The notes under the pieces are model-generated. The model was not told the DNA's origin and did not search any database. It was given only the letters and a program-made list of their open reading frames with translations. A program made the translations under genes and the position numbers. 64,000 bases of DNA, taken from NCBI GenBank assembly GCA_020723345.1, contig DYJA01000005.1, positions 62,001-126,000 on the forward strand, given 5' to 3'. Below are positions 37,044 through 45,795 of the stretch, piece by piece (the stretch's first letter is position 1; every line of letters begins with the position of its first letter). Source of the DNA: Candidatus Aquidulcis sp. GTDB lineage: Bacteria > Chloroflexota > Anaerolineae > UBA4142.

Positions 37044-39704
37044 ATGAGTCAAAAATTCAAGAACATCTACTTTGCCGATTACCCCGGCGATTCTCCACAG
37101 AAAAAGAACCTGACTGTGGCATTCGGAGACAAGGATGAAAAACTCTATCAAACGATCAGGACTTTGTCCAGCCACGAACTCCGTGAAATGATAGGCTGCT
37201 CAACTTTTAGCGCTCTTCGCCAATCAGCGGAACAAGAAGGTTTGGCAACGAACACATATTGTCTACGTTTGTTGCGCCAGAAAGTGACGCCGCGGCGAGA
37301 AGAAAAGTTTGCCATTGATCCAATTCAAGCTACTTTCAAGGGCGGACAAGCGGAGCCGCTTCACGCCTGGTATCCCTTGCTTGAGGGATATTCGCCGCGT
37401 TTCGTGGAACAGGTCTTGGGCGAATTCGCGCCGCAAGCGACTCGGATTCTGGATCCATTTGCCGGCACAGGCACAACTCCCCTCACAGTTGCGCGATTAG
37501 GCAAAGCAGGATTCTACTGCGAAATCAATCCCCTGCTCCAGTTCCTAGCCGAGGTCAAAGCAGACGCGCTGGGAATGAATGAGACGACGCGAAACCGGAT
37601 GAGCAATTCTCTTCTTACGCTCGCTGGCGAATTGGAAACGTTATTAGAAAACGCCCTTCCCGATTCGCGCTTGGCGCAAGCATACACAGATAGTTTCTCT
37701 GACAGCCGCTTTTTTGACAACAAGACATTCGATCAAGTGTTGCGGATGCGTTCAGCGATTGACCGGTTGTCGCGCACCGAGCCAATCATCGCGCGGTTTC
37801 TCACTGTCGCCGTGCTGGCTAGTCTAATTCCTGCATCGCGGCTGATCCGCCGCGGCGATGTTCGCTTCAAGACAGCAGTTGAGGCAGAACGGTGCCGCGT
37901 CAAGTTTCTCGCGGCAGCGCAAAATCAACTCACGCGCATCGCTTTAGATCTTAAGGCGCTGACACCGTTTGTGAATCGCCCGATGCTCGTGTGCGAAGAT
38001 GCGCGCGCGCTGGTGAGTTTACCCCCGTTGAATATCGAGGCGGTAATTACCAGTCCGCCTTATCTAAATGGCACGAATTATTTTCGCAACACCAAAATCG
38101 AATTGTGGTTTCTACGATGTCTCAATTCATCCACTGATCTCACCGCGTTCAGGCGCAAAGCCGTGACCGCCGGAATAAATGACGTTACCGTTGACAAACC
38201 GAGTGATGAGATTGATCCTTCCGTGCGGAAGGTAATCGAACGCTTGGAAGAGTCTGCCTATGACCCGCGCATACCCAAAATGGTGGCAAGCTTCTTTATG
38301 GACATGCGCTCTGTCTTTAGCGCGGTCAGAAAACATTTGATCAATGATGCAACTATCCTAATTGATATTGGCGATTCATCCTATGGCAATGTGCATGTTC
38401 CAACTGACATTCTGTTGGAAAACGTTTTGGCATCCCTAGATTTCACCCTGCAGCGAAAGATCATCTTGCGTCGGCGCATGTCGCGCAGTGGATTCCCCTT
38501 GAATCAAGTGCTGCTGGCTTTCGAATTATCCAAACCATCGCGACGGGCTTTGCGCGAAGCACAAGCGGCGCCCCTCGCTTCATCATGGAACGCGGCTTGG
38601 ACGAAGTTCAAATCCGACTTGCCGCACCAACGTGGCGCATTTGCCAAACGCAATTGGGGTCATCCGCTCCATTCGCTATGTTCGTATCAAGGCAAAATGA
38701 AACCTTCGCTTGCGTCGCACCTTGTCCGAACATTTTTGCCAAGCGGAGGTACTCTGCTCGACCCATTCGCTGGGGTTGGCACGATTCCGTTCGAGGTGGC
38801 GTTGCAGGGCGGAAAGGCAATCGCGTTTGAAATCAGTCCGCCCGCCTTGCAAATCAGTTCCGCCAAACTTGGTCGCCCCAACGCGAATGATTGCGCTGCG
38901 CTACTCGACACACTGAACATTTTCATCCGAGATCAGAATGTGACCGAGACCGAAATTGAGAAAGCGAAAGCCATCCACTTCAATGGAGCATTACCCGATT
39001 ATTTTGAATTCAAAACGTTTCACCAAATCTTGTTGGCGCGACGATATTTCCTCGATCATCCGCCGCACACGCCGTCAGAATCGCTTGTGCTGGCGTCGCT
39101 CTTGCACATTCTGCACGGGAATCGTCCGTACGCCTTGAGCCGGCGTTCGCATCCCATCACGCCATTTGCTCCAACGGGGACAGTCGAACATCGCGCGCTG
39201 ATCCCGCGCTTGCGTGACAAGATCAATCGAAGTTTGATGGTCGCCTGTCCCAGCGAATTCGTCCAAGGCGACGTGTACTTTCAAGACGCAACCGGATGGT
39301 GGCCCCACCCTGTTGACCAACTGGATGCGATCATCACTTCGCCGCCATTTTTCAACAGCACCCGGTTTTACTTGGCAAATTGGATGCGCCTTTGGTTTTG
39401 TGGCTGGGAAGCGCAGGATTTTCGCACCCAACCACTCGCGTTCGTGGATGAACGCCAGAAGAACAGTTTTGAGATTTACGCGCCTATTTTCCGCCAAGCG
39501 CGCGAGCGCCTCAAATCCAGCGGCGTGGTTGTGTTTCATTTGGGCAAAAGCCGCAAGTGTGACATGGCTCAAGCCCTCGCGCAAATTGCTTCGCGTTGGT
39601 TTCGCGTGATTGATATTTTCGCAGAGAACGTCAGCCACTGCGAGTCACATGGCATTCGTGACAAGGGGACGGTAGAAGAGCACCAATACCTCATCTTGCA
39701 GTGA
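37044..39704 (+). CDS. Double-domain DNA amino-methyltransferase
   Basis: First half DPFAGTGTTPLTVARLGK...TSPPYLNGTNYF; second half SYQGKMKPSLASHL...DPFAGVGTIPFE...ITSPPFFNSTRFY. Confidence 0.85.
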   Translation: MSQKFKNIYFADYPGDSPQKKNLTVAFGDKDEKLYQTIRTLSSHELREMIGCSTFSALRQSAEQEGLATNTYCLRLLRQKVTPRREEKFAIDPIQATFKGGQAEPLHAWYPLLEGYSPRFVEQVLGEFAPQATRILDPFAGTGTTPLTVARLGKAGFYCEINPLLQFLAEVKADALGMNETTRNRMSNSLLTLAGELETLLENALPDSRLAQAYTDSFSDSRFFDNKTFDQVLRMRSAIDRLSRTEPIIARFLTVAVLASLIPASRLIRRGDVRFKTAVEAERCRVKFLAAAQNQLTRIALDLKALTPFVNRPMLVCEDARALVSLPPLNIEAVITSPPYLNGTNYFRNTKIELWFLRCLNSSTDLTAFRRKAVTAGINDVTVDKPSDEIDPSVRKVIERLEESAYDPRIPKMVASFFMDMRSVFSAVRKHLINDATILIDIGDSSYGNVHVPTDILLENVLASLDFTLQRKIILRRRMSRSGFPLNQVLLAFELSKPSRRALREAQAAPLASSWNAAWTKFKSDLPHQRGAFAKRNWGHPLHSLCSYQGKMKPSLASHLVRTFLPSGGTLLDPFAGVGTIPFEVALQGGKAIAFEISPPALQISSAKLGRPNANDCAALLDTLNIFIRDQNVTETEIEKAKAIHFNGALPDYFEFKTFHQILLARRYFLDHPPHTPSESLVLASLLHILHGNRPYALSRRSHPITPFAPTGTVEHRALIPRLRDKINRSLMVACPSEFVQGDVYFQDATGWWPHPVDQLDAIITSPPFFNSTRFYLANWMRLWFCGWEAQDFRTQPLAFVDERQKNSFEIYAPIFRQARERLKSSGVVVFHLGKSRKCDMAQALAQIASRWFRVIDIFAENVSHCESHGIRDKGTVEEHQYLILQ

Positions 39705-39705
39705 T

Positions 39706-40605
39706 TCACGTCTTAAGAAAATCTGGCACAATCCTCGCCAGTGCGAAAATATCTTTGCCCTCCATCTCCAAAATTAACTCGCGCACCTTCGTGATGTCCT
39801 CTGGATAGGCGATCCACTGCTCAATAAATTGATCCACATTTGCAACGATCCGCGTAACGGCTATCGGGTTCAAGCGCGGCGCCCCATCGAGCAAATCGTA
39901 CTCGATGCTGGTCAATCGCGCCAACCGTTTTAGTTGCGCCGGTTTGTAAAACTCGGACGGCCATTTGTCATGTTTGGCGTTGTTGCAGTCGGCACAGAGC
40001 AACGTCGCTCGCGCGGTTGTGAGGGGCCAAAGATACTTGGCAGGCAAGGTATGATCGATTCCGTATCCTTTTGCGCTGCGCGCTTTGTATACCAGTGGTT
40101 TGCCACAATTAAAGCATTGGCGCTCAAAACGTTCAAAGATAGCGCGGCTGTCTATCTTGCCTTCTTCGCCGGAGAGCAAGTGATAGAGCTGACGTCTTTG
40201 CGATGCTTCGCGATGCTGGTCGCTGGTTCGTTTGGGGTTCAGGTCGGGATTGATTCGTGTGTTCTTGCAAACCCGACATTCGAGTTGCCGCCCCGAACGA
40301 AATGATCGGCCTGTCGGTTTGTGTTTGTGAAAGTTCTCCAGCGGTTGTAACCATTCGCAGACGCGGCAATACTTCCAGCGGCTTGCTCGTTCAATAATTG
40401 CGGGTGGATTCTCAAAGCCACACCGAGGGCACTTGGCACCGGCAAGATGTCCCTGTGCTTGCTCTGTCTTCAGCCAATCTTCTGAAACCTTCATCAATTG
40501 ATCGCATCCGGGCCTGTAACATTCAAAGACGCGCCAGACTTCACTTGCATTAACAACCCCAGTGCCCCGGATGTTTGTGACATTACGTGCGACTCGTCGC
40601 GCCAT
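39706..40605 (-). CDS. HNH endonuclease with N-terminal zinc-ribbon-like modules (probable restriction enzyme)
   Basis: CPRCGF, CRVC..CRVC, CFNCGKPL...GYGIDHTLPAKYLWPLTTARATLLCADCNNAKHDKWPSEFY. Confidence 0.8.
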   Translation of the reverse strand: MARRVARNVTNIRGTGVVNASEVWRVFECYRPGCDQLMKVSEDWLKTEQAQGHLAGAKCPRCGFENPPAIIERASRWKYCRVCEWLQPLENFHKHKPTGRSFRSGRQLECRVCKNTRINPDLNPKRTSDQHREASQRRQLYHLLSGEEGKIDSRAIFERFERQCFNCGKPLVYKARSAKGYGIDHTLPAKYLWPLTTARATLLCADCNNAKHDKWPSEFYKPAQLKRLARLTSIEYDLLDGAPRLNPIAVTRIVANVDQFIEQWIAYPEDITKVRELILEMEGKDIFALARIVPDFLKT

Positions 40606-40617
40606 TTACTTTGCTCC

Positions 40618-43011
40618 TCAATGCAATTTTGCTGATCGATCGAATAATAACGTTGCTATGATTACAAGAAGTGTCACCACCGTGATCGCAATCCCCACCT
40701 TCACCGACCACGGATCGAAAATGAATTCTACCTGTTTCGTCCCGGCGCGCACCGGCACCGCGCTCAACGCGACGTTCGCGCGCAGAATCGGCGCAGGCGT
40801 GCCATCAACGACCGCGCGCCAGCCGGGGTAATAGTAATTTTCACTCAGGACGAGCAAGCCATCGGCGGGCGCGTTGACGACGACGCGCGCGTGTTCTGGC
40901 GTGATGCGCTGGAAATCGGCGGCGTGCGCGCTGCGACTTGTTTCGCGACGAATCGGCGGCGCGGGCAGCACGACCGGCGACGCATCGGCGATGTACGCAA
41001 GGTACCACGGATCGAACGCGTCGGATGAAATTGCCGCGAGCACTTGATCATCGTTCGCGTTGTGAATCGCGTACGGCACGAACCACGCGCGCGGCATCGC
41101 ATCGTTCAAACGCAAGAGGCGCGTGTCGCCGTCGTTTGTGACGAGTTCGGCGTTTTGAAAACCGGGACGCCCGGTAATCGCATAGCGCACGTTCAGCAGC
41201 GACCATAATTTTTCTTCGGGCAAATTGTCGCGCAGAACATCGTAGCGCGCGATGCGAAGCGGACTGATGCCGCCGATCTCTTCCAGGTTGTACGCGACGC
41301 CGAAATGCCCCGGCATTTTGCCTTCGTCCACGACGCGGAACACGCCGCGATCACCCTGGATTGCCTGAATGATCGGCGTGACCGGATAGCGCGGTTTCGG
41401 TTCGGCATTATACGCTTGCGAATTGATGCTAAACAAATCGAAGACAATGAGAACAATCGCTAGTCCGCCGAATAAATTCGGCGTCTGAAGCAGGTGAAAA
41501 TCGGCTAAAGCCGATTGCGCGCCAGCCCGATTCATCGGGCTTGCATCTATTGAGGCGGACGATTGATCGTCCGCTAGCCGGATTCGCCACGCGACCAACA
41601 CGCTTGCCAGCACAAACAGCAACGTCATCAATCCGGCGCGCGTGCCAAGAAAGGCGACTTGCCCGGATTGTTTCAGCGTACCGGAAATGTAGAGCGTGCA
41701 AACAAACATCAAACTGATCGTCACACCGGCGGGAAGCAACGCCCATACGCGGCGCGCGCGTTTCACGTCGCTCGACGCGCGCATCAAATCGCGGAAACCA
41801 TAACCCGCGAGGATCGCGAGCGCAAAACTGATGACGAGCGCGAGTCGTTCCTGTCCGCGAAAGAGCGCAAAGCCGGGAACGAAAAGATAGAACAGGGCGT
41901 ACGCAAAAACGTAAAAGCCGAACGCGACCAGCAGCGAACCGAGCGCGAGCATTGCCCAGAAAATTTTTTCGCGCGAATGATTGACCCACAACGCAAAGAT
42001 CGCCAGCCACAGCGGCAAGATGCCGACGTACAACGGCGATTGAAACGCGCTGACAAAGCCGGGCAGAATCATTTGCAACGGATCGAGCGTCGGAAAACCG
42101 CGCGCGGCTTCCGCCCAACTGATCGCGGCGCGCGTCGAAATCATCTGGTATTCGAGCGTCGGCAGCCATTGCGCGGCGGAGATTCCCAGTGCGATGAAAA
42201 TCGTCAGCGCAAAACGTGATGCGTGATGCGTGTTCCGTGATGCGTGTTCCGTGTTCCGTTCTTGCCACACTCGCCACACAAAATAAATCGCGCACGCGTA
42301 CGCGACGAACATAAACGTCTGCGGATGTCCCGCGAGCGCGGCGATGCCGAGTGTGACGCCAGCGGCGATAAAATCAATTGGGACGCGGCTGAACGCGGCT
42401 GAACGCGGATTTTCTTTTCCATCCGCGCTTGTCCGCGCTAGTCCGCGTTCTACGAATAACAACGCGAGCGGCAGCCAGGTCGCGGTCTCCAATATCGCGA
42501 GTTGTTGCGGCGGATACGACGTGAGGTATCCGCCGAATGTAAACGTCAACGCGCTGGCAAGCGCGGCGAGGCGCGAACCGAGCAATCGCTTGGCAAACAA
42601 GTACGTGAACGCGCCCGCCAGAATGAAATGGACAAGCGCTTCGATTTCGAGATCGAGCAGCGCAAAATTCGCGCCGCGCAGCGCGACGACGATCAGCGTC
42701 CAGATCAAACCGACCGGGTAAAAGATCGCGCTCTGCACATCGGCAAGAAACGGATGACCGCCATTGAAATTGTCCGACCAGAGCGGCAAGCGTCCTTCCG
42801 CGAACGCGCGCGCCTCGTACATTCGAAACGCCCAGAACTGATCGGTGAAATCGCCGGGGGGAAAAACCGCGCGGTCTTCCAGGCGCGGCGTGATGATGCG
42901 CCAGAAGAAGAGGAGGACGAGCGCGGTGAGGAGCACAAACGGGAGAAGATTTATGATTTTCGACCCTTCGACTTTGCTCAGGGCAGGTTTAGGATTTATG
43001 ATTTGGCTCAT
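40618..43011 (-). CDS. YfhO-like polytopic membrane protein
   Basis: FPPGDFTDQFWAFRMYEARAFAEGRLPLWSDNFNGGHPFLADVQSAIFYPVGLI; C-term LLVLSENYYPGWRAVVDG. Confidence 0.82.
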   Translation of the reverse strand: MSQIINPKPALSKVEGSKIINLLPFVLLTALVLLFFWRIITPRLEDRAVFPPGDFTDQFWAFRMYEARAFAEGRLPLWSDNFNGGHPFLADVQSAIFYPVGLIWTLIVVALRGANFALLDLEIEALVHFILAGAFTYLFAKRLLGSRLAALASALTFTFGGYLTSYPPQQLAILETATWLPLALLFVERGLARTSADGKENPRSAAFSRVPIDFIAAGVTLGIAALAGHPQTFMFVAYACAIYFVWRVWQERNTEHASRNTHHASRFALTIFIALGISAAQWLPTLEYQMISTRAAISWAEAARGFPTLDPLQMILPGFVSAFQSPLYVGILPLWLAIFALWVNHSREKIFWAMLALGSLLVAFGFYVFAYALFYLFVPGFALFRGQERLALVISFALAILAGYGFRDLMRASSDVKRARRVWALLPAGVTISLMFVCTLYISGTLKQSGQVAFLGTRAGLMTLLFVLASVLVAWRIRLADDQSSASIDASPMNRAGAQSALADFHLLQTPNLFGGLAIVLIVFDLFSINSQAYNAEPKPRYPVTPIIQAIQGDRGVFRVVDEGKMPGHFGVAYNLEEIGGISPLRIARYDVLRDNLPEEKLWSLLNVRYAITGRPGFQNAELVTNDGDTRLLRLNDAMPRAWFVPYAIHNANDDQVLAAISSDAFDPWYLAYIADASPVVLPAPPIRRETSRSAHAADFQRITPEHARVVVNAPADGLLVLSENYYYPGWRAVVDGTPAPILRANVALSAVPVRAGTKQVEFIFDPWSVKVGIAITVVTLLVIIATLLFDRSAKLH
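41464..41582. repeat. In-frame cluster of short hairpins with different stems
   Basis: CGCCGAATAAATTCGGCG, CGGCTAAAGCCG, CCCGATTCATCGGG, GGACGATTGATCGTCC inside the YfhO-like ORF. Confidence 0.8.
42213..42262. repeat. In-frame repeat (RNTEHASRNTHHASRFA)
   Basis: CGTGATGCGTGATGCGTGTTCCGTGATGCGTGTTCCGTGTTCCG. Confidence 0.75.
42383..42455. repeat. In-frame repeat (RTSADGKENPRSAAFSRV)
   Basis: ACGCGGCTGAACGCGGCTGAACGCGGATTTTC...ATCCGCGCTTGTCCGCGCTAGTCCGCGTT; cf. intergenic arms at 30178-30280. Confidence 0.75.
42948..43004. repeat. PALSKVEGSK element bounded by 12-bp direct repeats (GATTTATGATTT), 45-bp period
   Basis: GATTTATGATTT at 42948-42959 and 42993-43004 around TCGACCCTTCGACTTTGCTCAGGGCAGGTTTAG. 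Confidence 0.85.
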
Positions 43012-45029
43012 GGCGCGATAGTGATTTGCGTCAACACAATTTGGTCGTTGGGCAAACGCGTGCCGGTTGCGTCGAAAACGGGAACGCGCGCGCGCGTGGT
43101 CGGATCGTACATGCCGACGCGAATCGTGTACGTACCGGCATCGTCGATTTGAATCTCGTGTACGTCGACGACTCGTTCGCCGGGCTGCCACGCCGTCGTC
43201 GGATGGAACGCGAACGCGGGCGCGCCATCGTGCTGCGCGACGACGCGGTTATCCGCCGCGACGACGTGCGCGAAGACAGTAAAGTCCTTTGCGGCTGGTT
43301 TGTCCGCGCGCCAGTATAACACAAGATGCAAGTTCCGCGCACCCTCGACGCGATAGCCCACCAGCGTCGCGTTACCGACGCGCGCGTCGACCGGGATCAT
43401 TTTCGATTCAAATTCGCGCGGCGTCAAGTACAACTGCAAACGAAAAATGTCAATCGGCGTTTCGGAAATGCGTTCGTCGTTCCGCGCCAAAAATTTTTCG
43501 ACGAATTGTCCGTCGTCCCACCAACCGGGTGACGCGGGAATGAACCAGATGCGCCGATAATCGCTATTCAGTTGGCGCAAAATTTTTTCGTCGGCGGGCG
43601 TTCCCCAATAATCTTTCGGCACCGTCAGCACCGGCAAATCGCCGCGATAATAGATCGCCGCCATTTCAGCAAAATTCTGGACGACGAAATCGTCGGGCTC
43701 GCGTCGGTCTTTGATGTACTGCATCAGCGCGCGCCAATTGGGCGACTTGGCGTACGCCGGATCGAAATAATAGTTGCCGAGCGCGTAGAGCGATGTGAGC
43801 AAGAAGAACAAACCCACAAACCCCAATAGCGAATTGCGAATTAGCAATCTCGCCTTCTGAATACTGAATACCGCATACTGAATTTGCCTCAGTCCAATCG
43901 CCAACGCCAAATAGTACGCCGGCGCGATGCCGTTCAAGTAGCGTTCGAGAAACAGCGGGCGACCAATCGAAACGATGAACTGCGCGAGCGTTGGAATCGC
44001 GATCCAGAGAAACAAAAACGCGGCAAGCGCGCGATTTTGTCGCGCGAGCAAAATCAGAATCGCGACGAGCGCGAGCGCGAGCGGCAACCACACTATCGCT
44101 TTGAAATCATCCGGCACTGTGTCGCTCAGCATAAAACTCGCCAACGTCCGGCTGAACACGTCGAGCAACGAAACGCCGCTCTCCGCGCTCGCTTCGCCGT
44201 ACGTCGTGATGCGATTCGTGCCGAACAAGACCCAGGGCGCGTACAGCAAACCAATCACGATTTGCGCGCCGATCCAACGCGCCAGCGTCCGCCATCGCCG
44301 CGCGGAGAGCGCAAACGCAAAAACAAAAATATTTTCGGCGACGAGGATGAAGGTATCGTAGTAGTGGGTGTAGAGACTGGCGAGAGTGGTGAGAACGTAC
44401 AATGATAAATTAAAAATGACAAACCCTGGCACCGCCCGCCAGGGCAGGTGTGACAAACCCCGTTTTCCAATCTCTAATCTCCAATCTCCAATCTCCAACC
44501 GCCACCACCGCCACAAAAAAATCAGCGCGAGCAAACTGAGCGCGGGCCACATCGTGTAATTGCGGACGTCTTGCGAATGCCAAATCTGGTACGGATTGAT
44601 CGCGATCAGCGCGGCGGCAATCCATGCGACTATGTCATTGCGAGCGGAGCGAAGCAATCCCCAATGCGGCGGAGGAGCTTGCTTCGTCGCGTCGCTCCTC
44701 ACAGTGACAACACGCGTCAACCGATACAACAACGGCACGCACAAGACGCCGAAGAACGCGGAGAAATAGCGCGTCGCAAACTCGCTCGCGCCCGCGACGG
44801 CGATCCAGACGCGCAGCGCGAGGTACGGCAGCGGCGGATTCGGTTCAATCGTGCTGATCCCTTTCCACAATCCTTCCCAGGTACGCTGCACGAAAATCAC
44901 CGTGAACGCTTCGTCGCCGCGCAGCGAGATGAAATCCAAGCGATACACGCGCAGAATGAACGCGACCAACGTGATCGCCAAAACCGCAACCCAGGTTCGA
45001 TTGATTACGCGCCCTCTTTCATCTCTCAT
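43008..45029 (-). CDS. GT39-like polytopic glycosyltransferase with C-terminal beta-rich domain
   Basis: LRVYRLDFISLRGDEAFTVIFVQRTWEGLWKGISTIEPNPPLPYLALRVW; C-term VLYWRADKPAAKDFTVFAHVVAAD. Confidence 0.85.
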   Translation of the reverse strand: MRDERGRVINRTWVAVLAITLVAFILRVYRLDFISLRGDEAFTVIFVQRTWEGLWKGISTIEPNPPLPYLALRVWIAVAGASEFATRYFSAFFGVLCVPLLYRLTRVVTVRSDATKQAPPPHWGLLRSARNDIVAWIAAALIAINPYQIWHSQDVRNYTMWPALSLLALIFLWRWWRLEIGDWRLEIGKRGLSHLPWRAVPGFVIFNLSLYVLTTLASLYTHYYDTFILVAENIFVFAFALSARRWRTLARWIGAQIVIGLLYAPWVLFGTNRITTYGEASAESGVSLLDVFSRTLASFMLSDTVPDDFKAIVWLPLALALVAILILLARQNRALAAFLFLWIAIPTLAQFIVSIGRPLFLERYLNGIAPAYYLALAIGLRQIQYAVFSIQKARLLIRNSLLGFVGLFFLLTSLYALGNYYFDPAYAKSPNWRALMQYIKDRREPDDFVVQNFAEMAAIYYRGDLPVLTVPKDYWGTPADEKILRQLNSDYRRIWFIPASPGWWDDGQFVEKFLARNDERISETPIDIFRLQLYLTPREFESKMIPVDARVGNATLVGYRVEGARNLHLVLYWRADKPAAKDFTVFAHVVAADNRVVAQHDGAPAFAFHPTTAWQPGERVVDVHEIQIDDAGTYTIRVGMYDPTTRARVPVFDATGTRLPNDQIVLTQITIAP
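43830..43890. repeat. In-frame repeat (LRQIQYAVFSIQKARLLIRNSL)
   Basis: GCGAATTGCGAATTAGCAATC..CTGAATACTGAATACCGCATACTGAA; cf. 57965-58046. Confidence 0.65.
44426..44512. repeat. In-frame repeat (RLEIGDWRLEIGKRGLSHLPWRAVPGFV)
   Basis: CCCTGGCACCGCCCGCCAGGG hairpin plus TTCCAATCTCTAATCTCCAATCTCCAATCTCC tandem. Confidence 0.8.
44632..44709. repeat. In-frame repeat (TVRSDATKQAPPPHWGLLRSARNDI)
   Basis: TGTCATTGCGAGCGGAGCGAAGCAATCCCC...GGAGCTTGCTTCGTCGCGTCGCTCCTCACAGTGACA. Confidence 0.8.
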
Positions 45030-45039
45030 CTTTCATCTG

Positions 45040-45789
45040 TCAGCGTTTCCGCGCCAGCGCGAGCAGGGACACTCCGAATGGCGCATCTGCACGCGCGACC
45101 AGCCGCATTTCCGCGACGTACAACGCGCCCAAGATCGCATTGACGACGCGCGGCAGCGGCGTGAGATCAGAACGAATCGTTTTGCCTTCGCCGAACACGC
45201 GCCGCAACAGACGGTCTGCCGCGATTGCCGGGAACATCAGCGCGTTCGCGTGCGTCAGTCGTTCGACGGTCATCCCCGCGCGCGTAATCTCCGCGCGCAG
45301 ATCGCGCGCGGAGTAGCGCCGCTGATGCCCGACCGCGACATCGTGCATGCTCCACAACCATTGATACGCGGGCAGCTGAACGATCAGCCGTCCGCCGGGT
45401 TTCAGCACGCGCGCAATTTCGGCGAATGTCGTCTGGTCGTCGGCAATGTTGCAAATCACTTCAAATGAAATCGCAAGATCGAACGAGTCACTCGGAAAAG
45501 GCAATTCGTTTAGCGACGCGATAAACGCGCGTTTGATCCCGCGCACGCGGCAAAAATCAATCGCCTGATCGGAAATGTCAACGCCGATTGCCGCGCCGTA
45601 CTGTTGCAGCAGTTCCAAGTTCGCGCCCGTGCCGCACCCACCATCGAGCATCAGCGCGTCGCGCGGCGCGTAACGATCCAGCCATGCCTTGATCAATGTC
45701 CGCACGCCGCGGTACCACCAATACCGATCCTCCAGTTCGAACATCACCCGGTACTCTGCCGGGTACATCAACATGTCCTCGCGTTTCAC
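45040..45789 (-). CDS. Class I SAM-dependent methyltransferase
   Basis: ALMLDGGCGTGANLELLQQYGAAIGVDISDQAIDFCR; RVLKPGGRLIVQLPAYQWLWSMHD. Confidence 0.88.
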   Translation of the reverse strand: MKREDMLMYPAEYRVMFELEDRYWWYRGVRTLIKAWLDRYAPRDALMLDGGCGTGANLELLQQYGAAIGVDISDQAIDFCRVRGIKRAFIASLNELPFPSDSFDLAISFEVICNIADDQTTFAEIARVLKPGGRLIVQLPAYQWLWSMHDVAVGHQRRYSARDLRAEITRAGMTVERLTHANALMFPAIAADRLLRRVFGEGKTIRSDLTPLPRVVNAILGALYVAEMRLVARADAPFGVSLLALARKR

Positions 45790-45795
45790 TCTGCC

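Noticed and set aside
36975-40605. Phage or prophage origin for the methyltransferase/HNH region
   Set aside because: No integrase, terminase, capsid or att-like repeats seen; a restriction-modification interpretation is simpler
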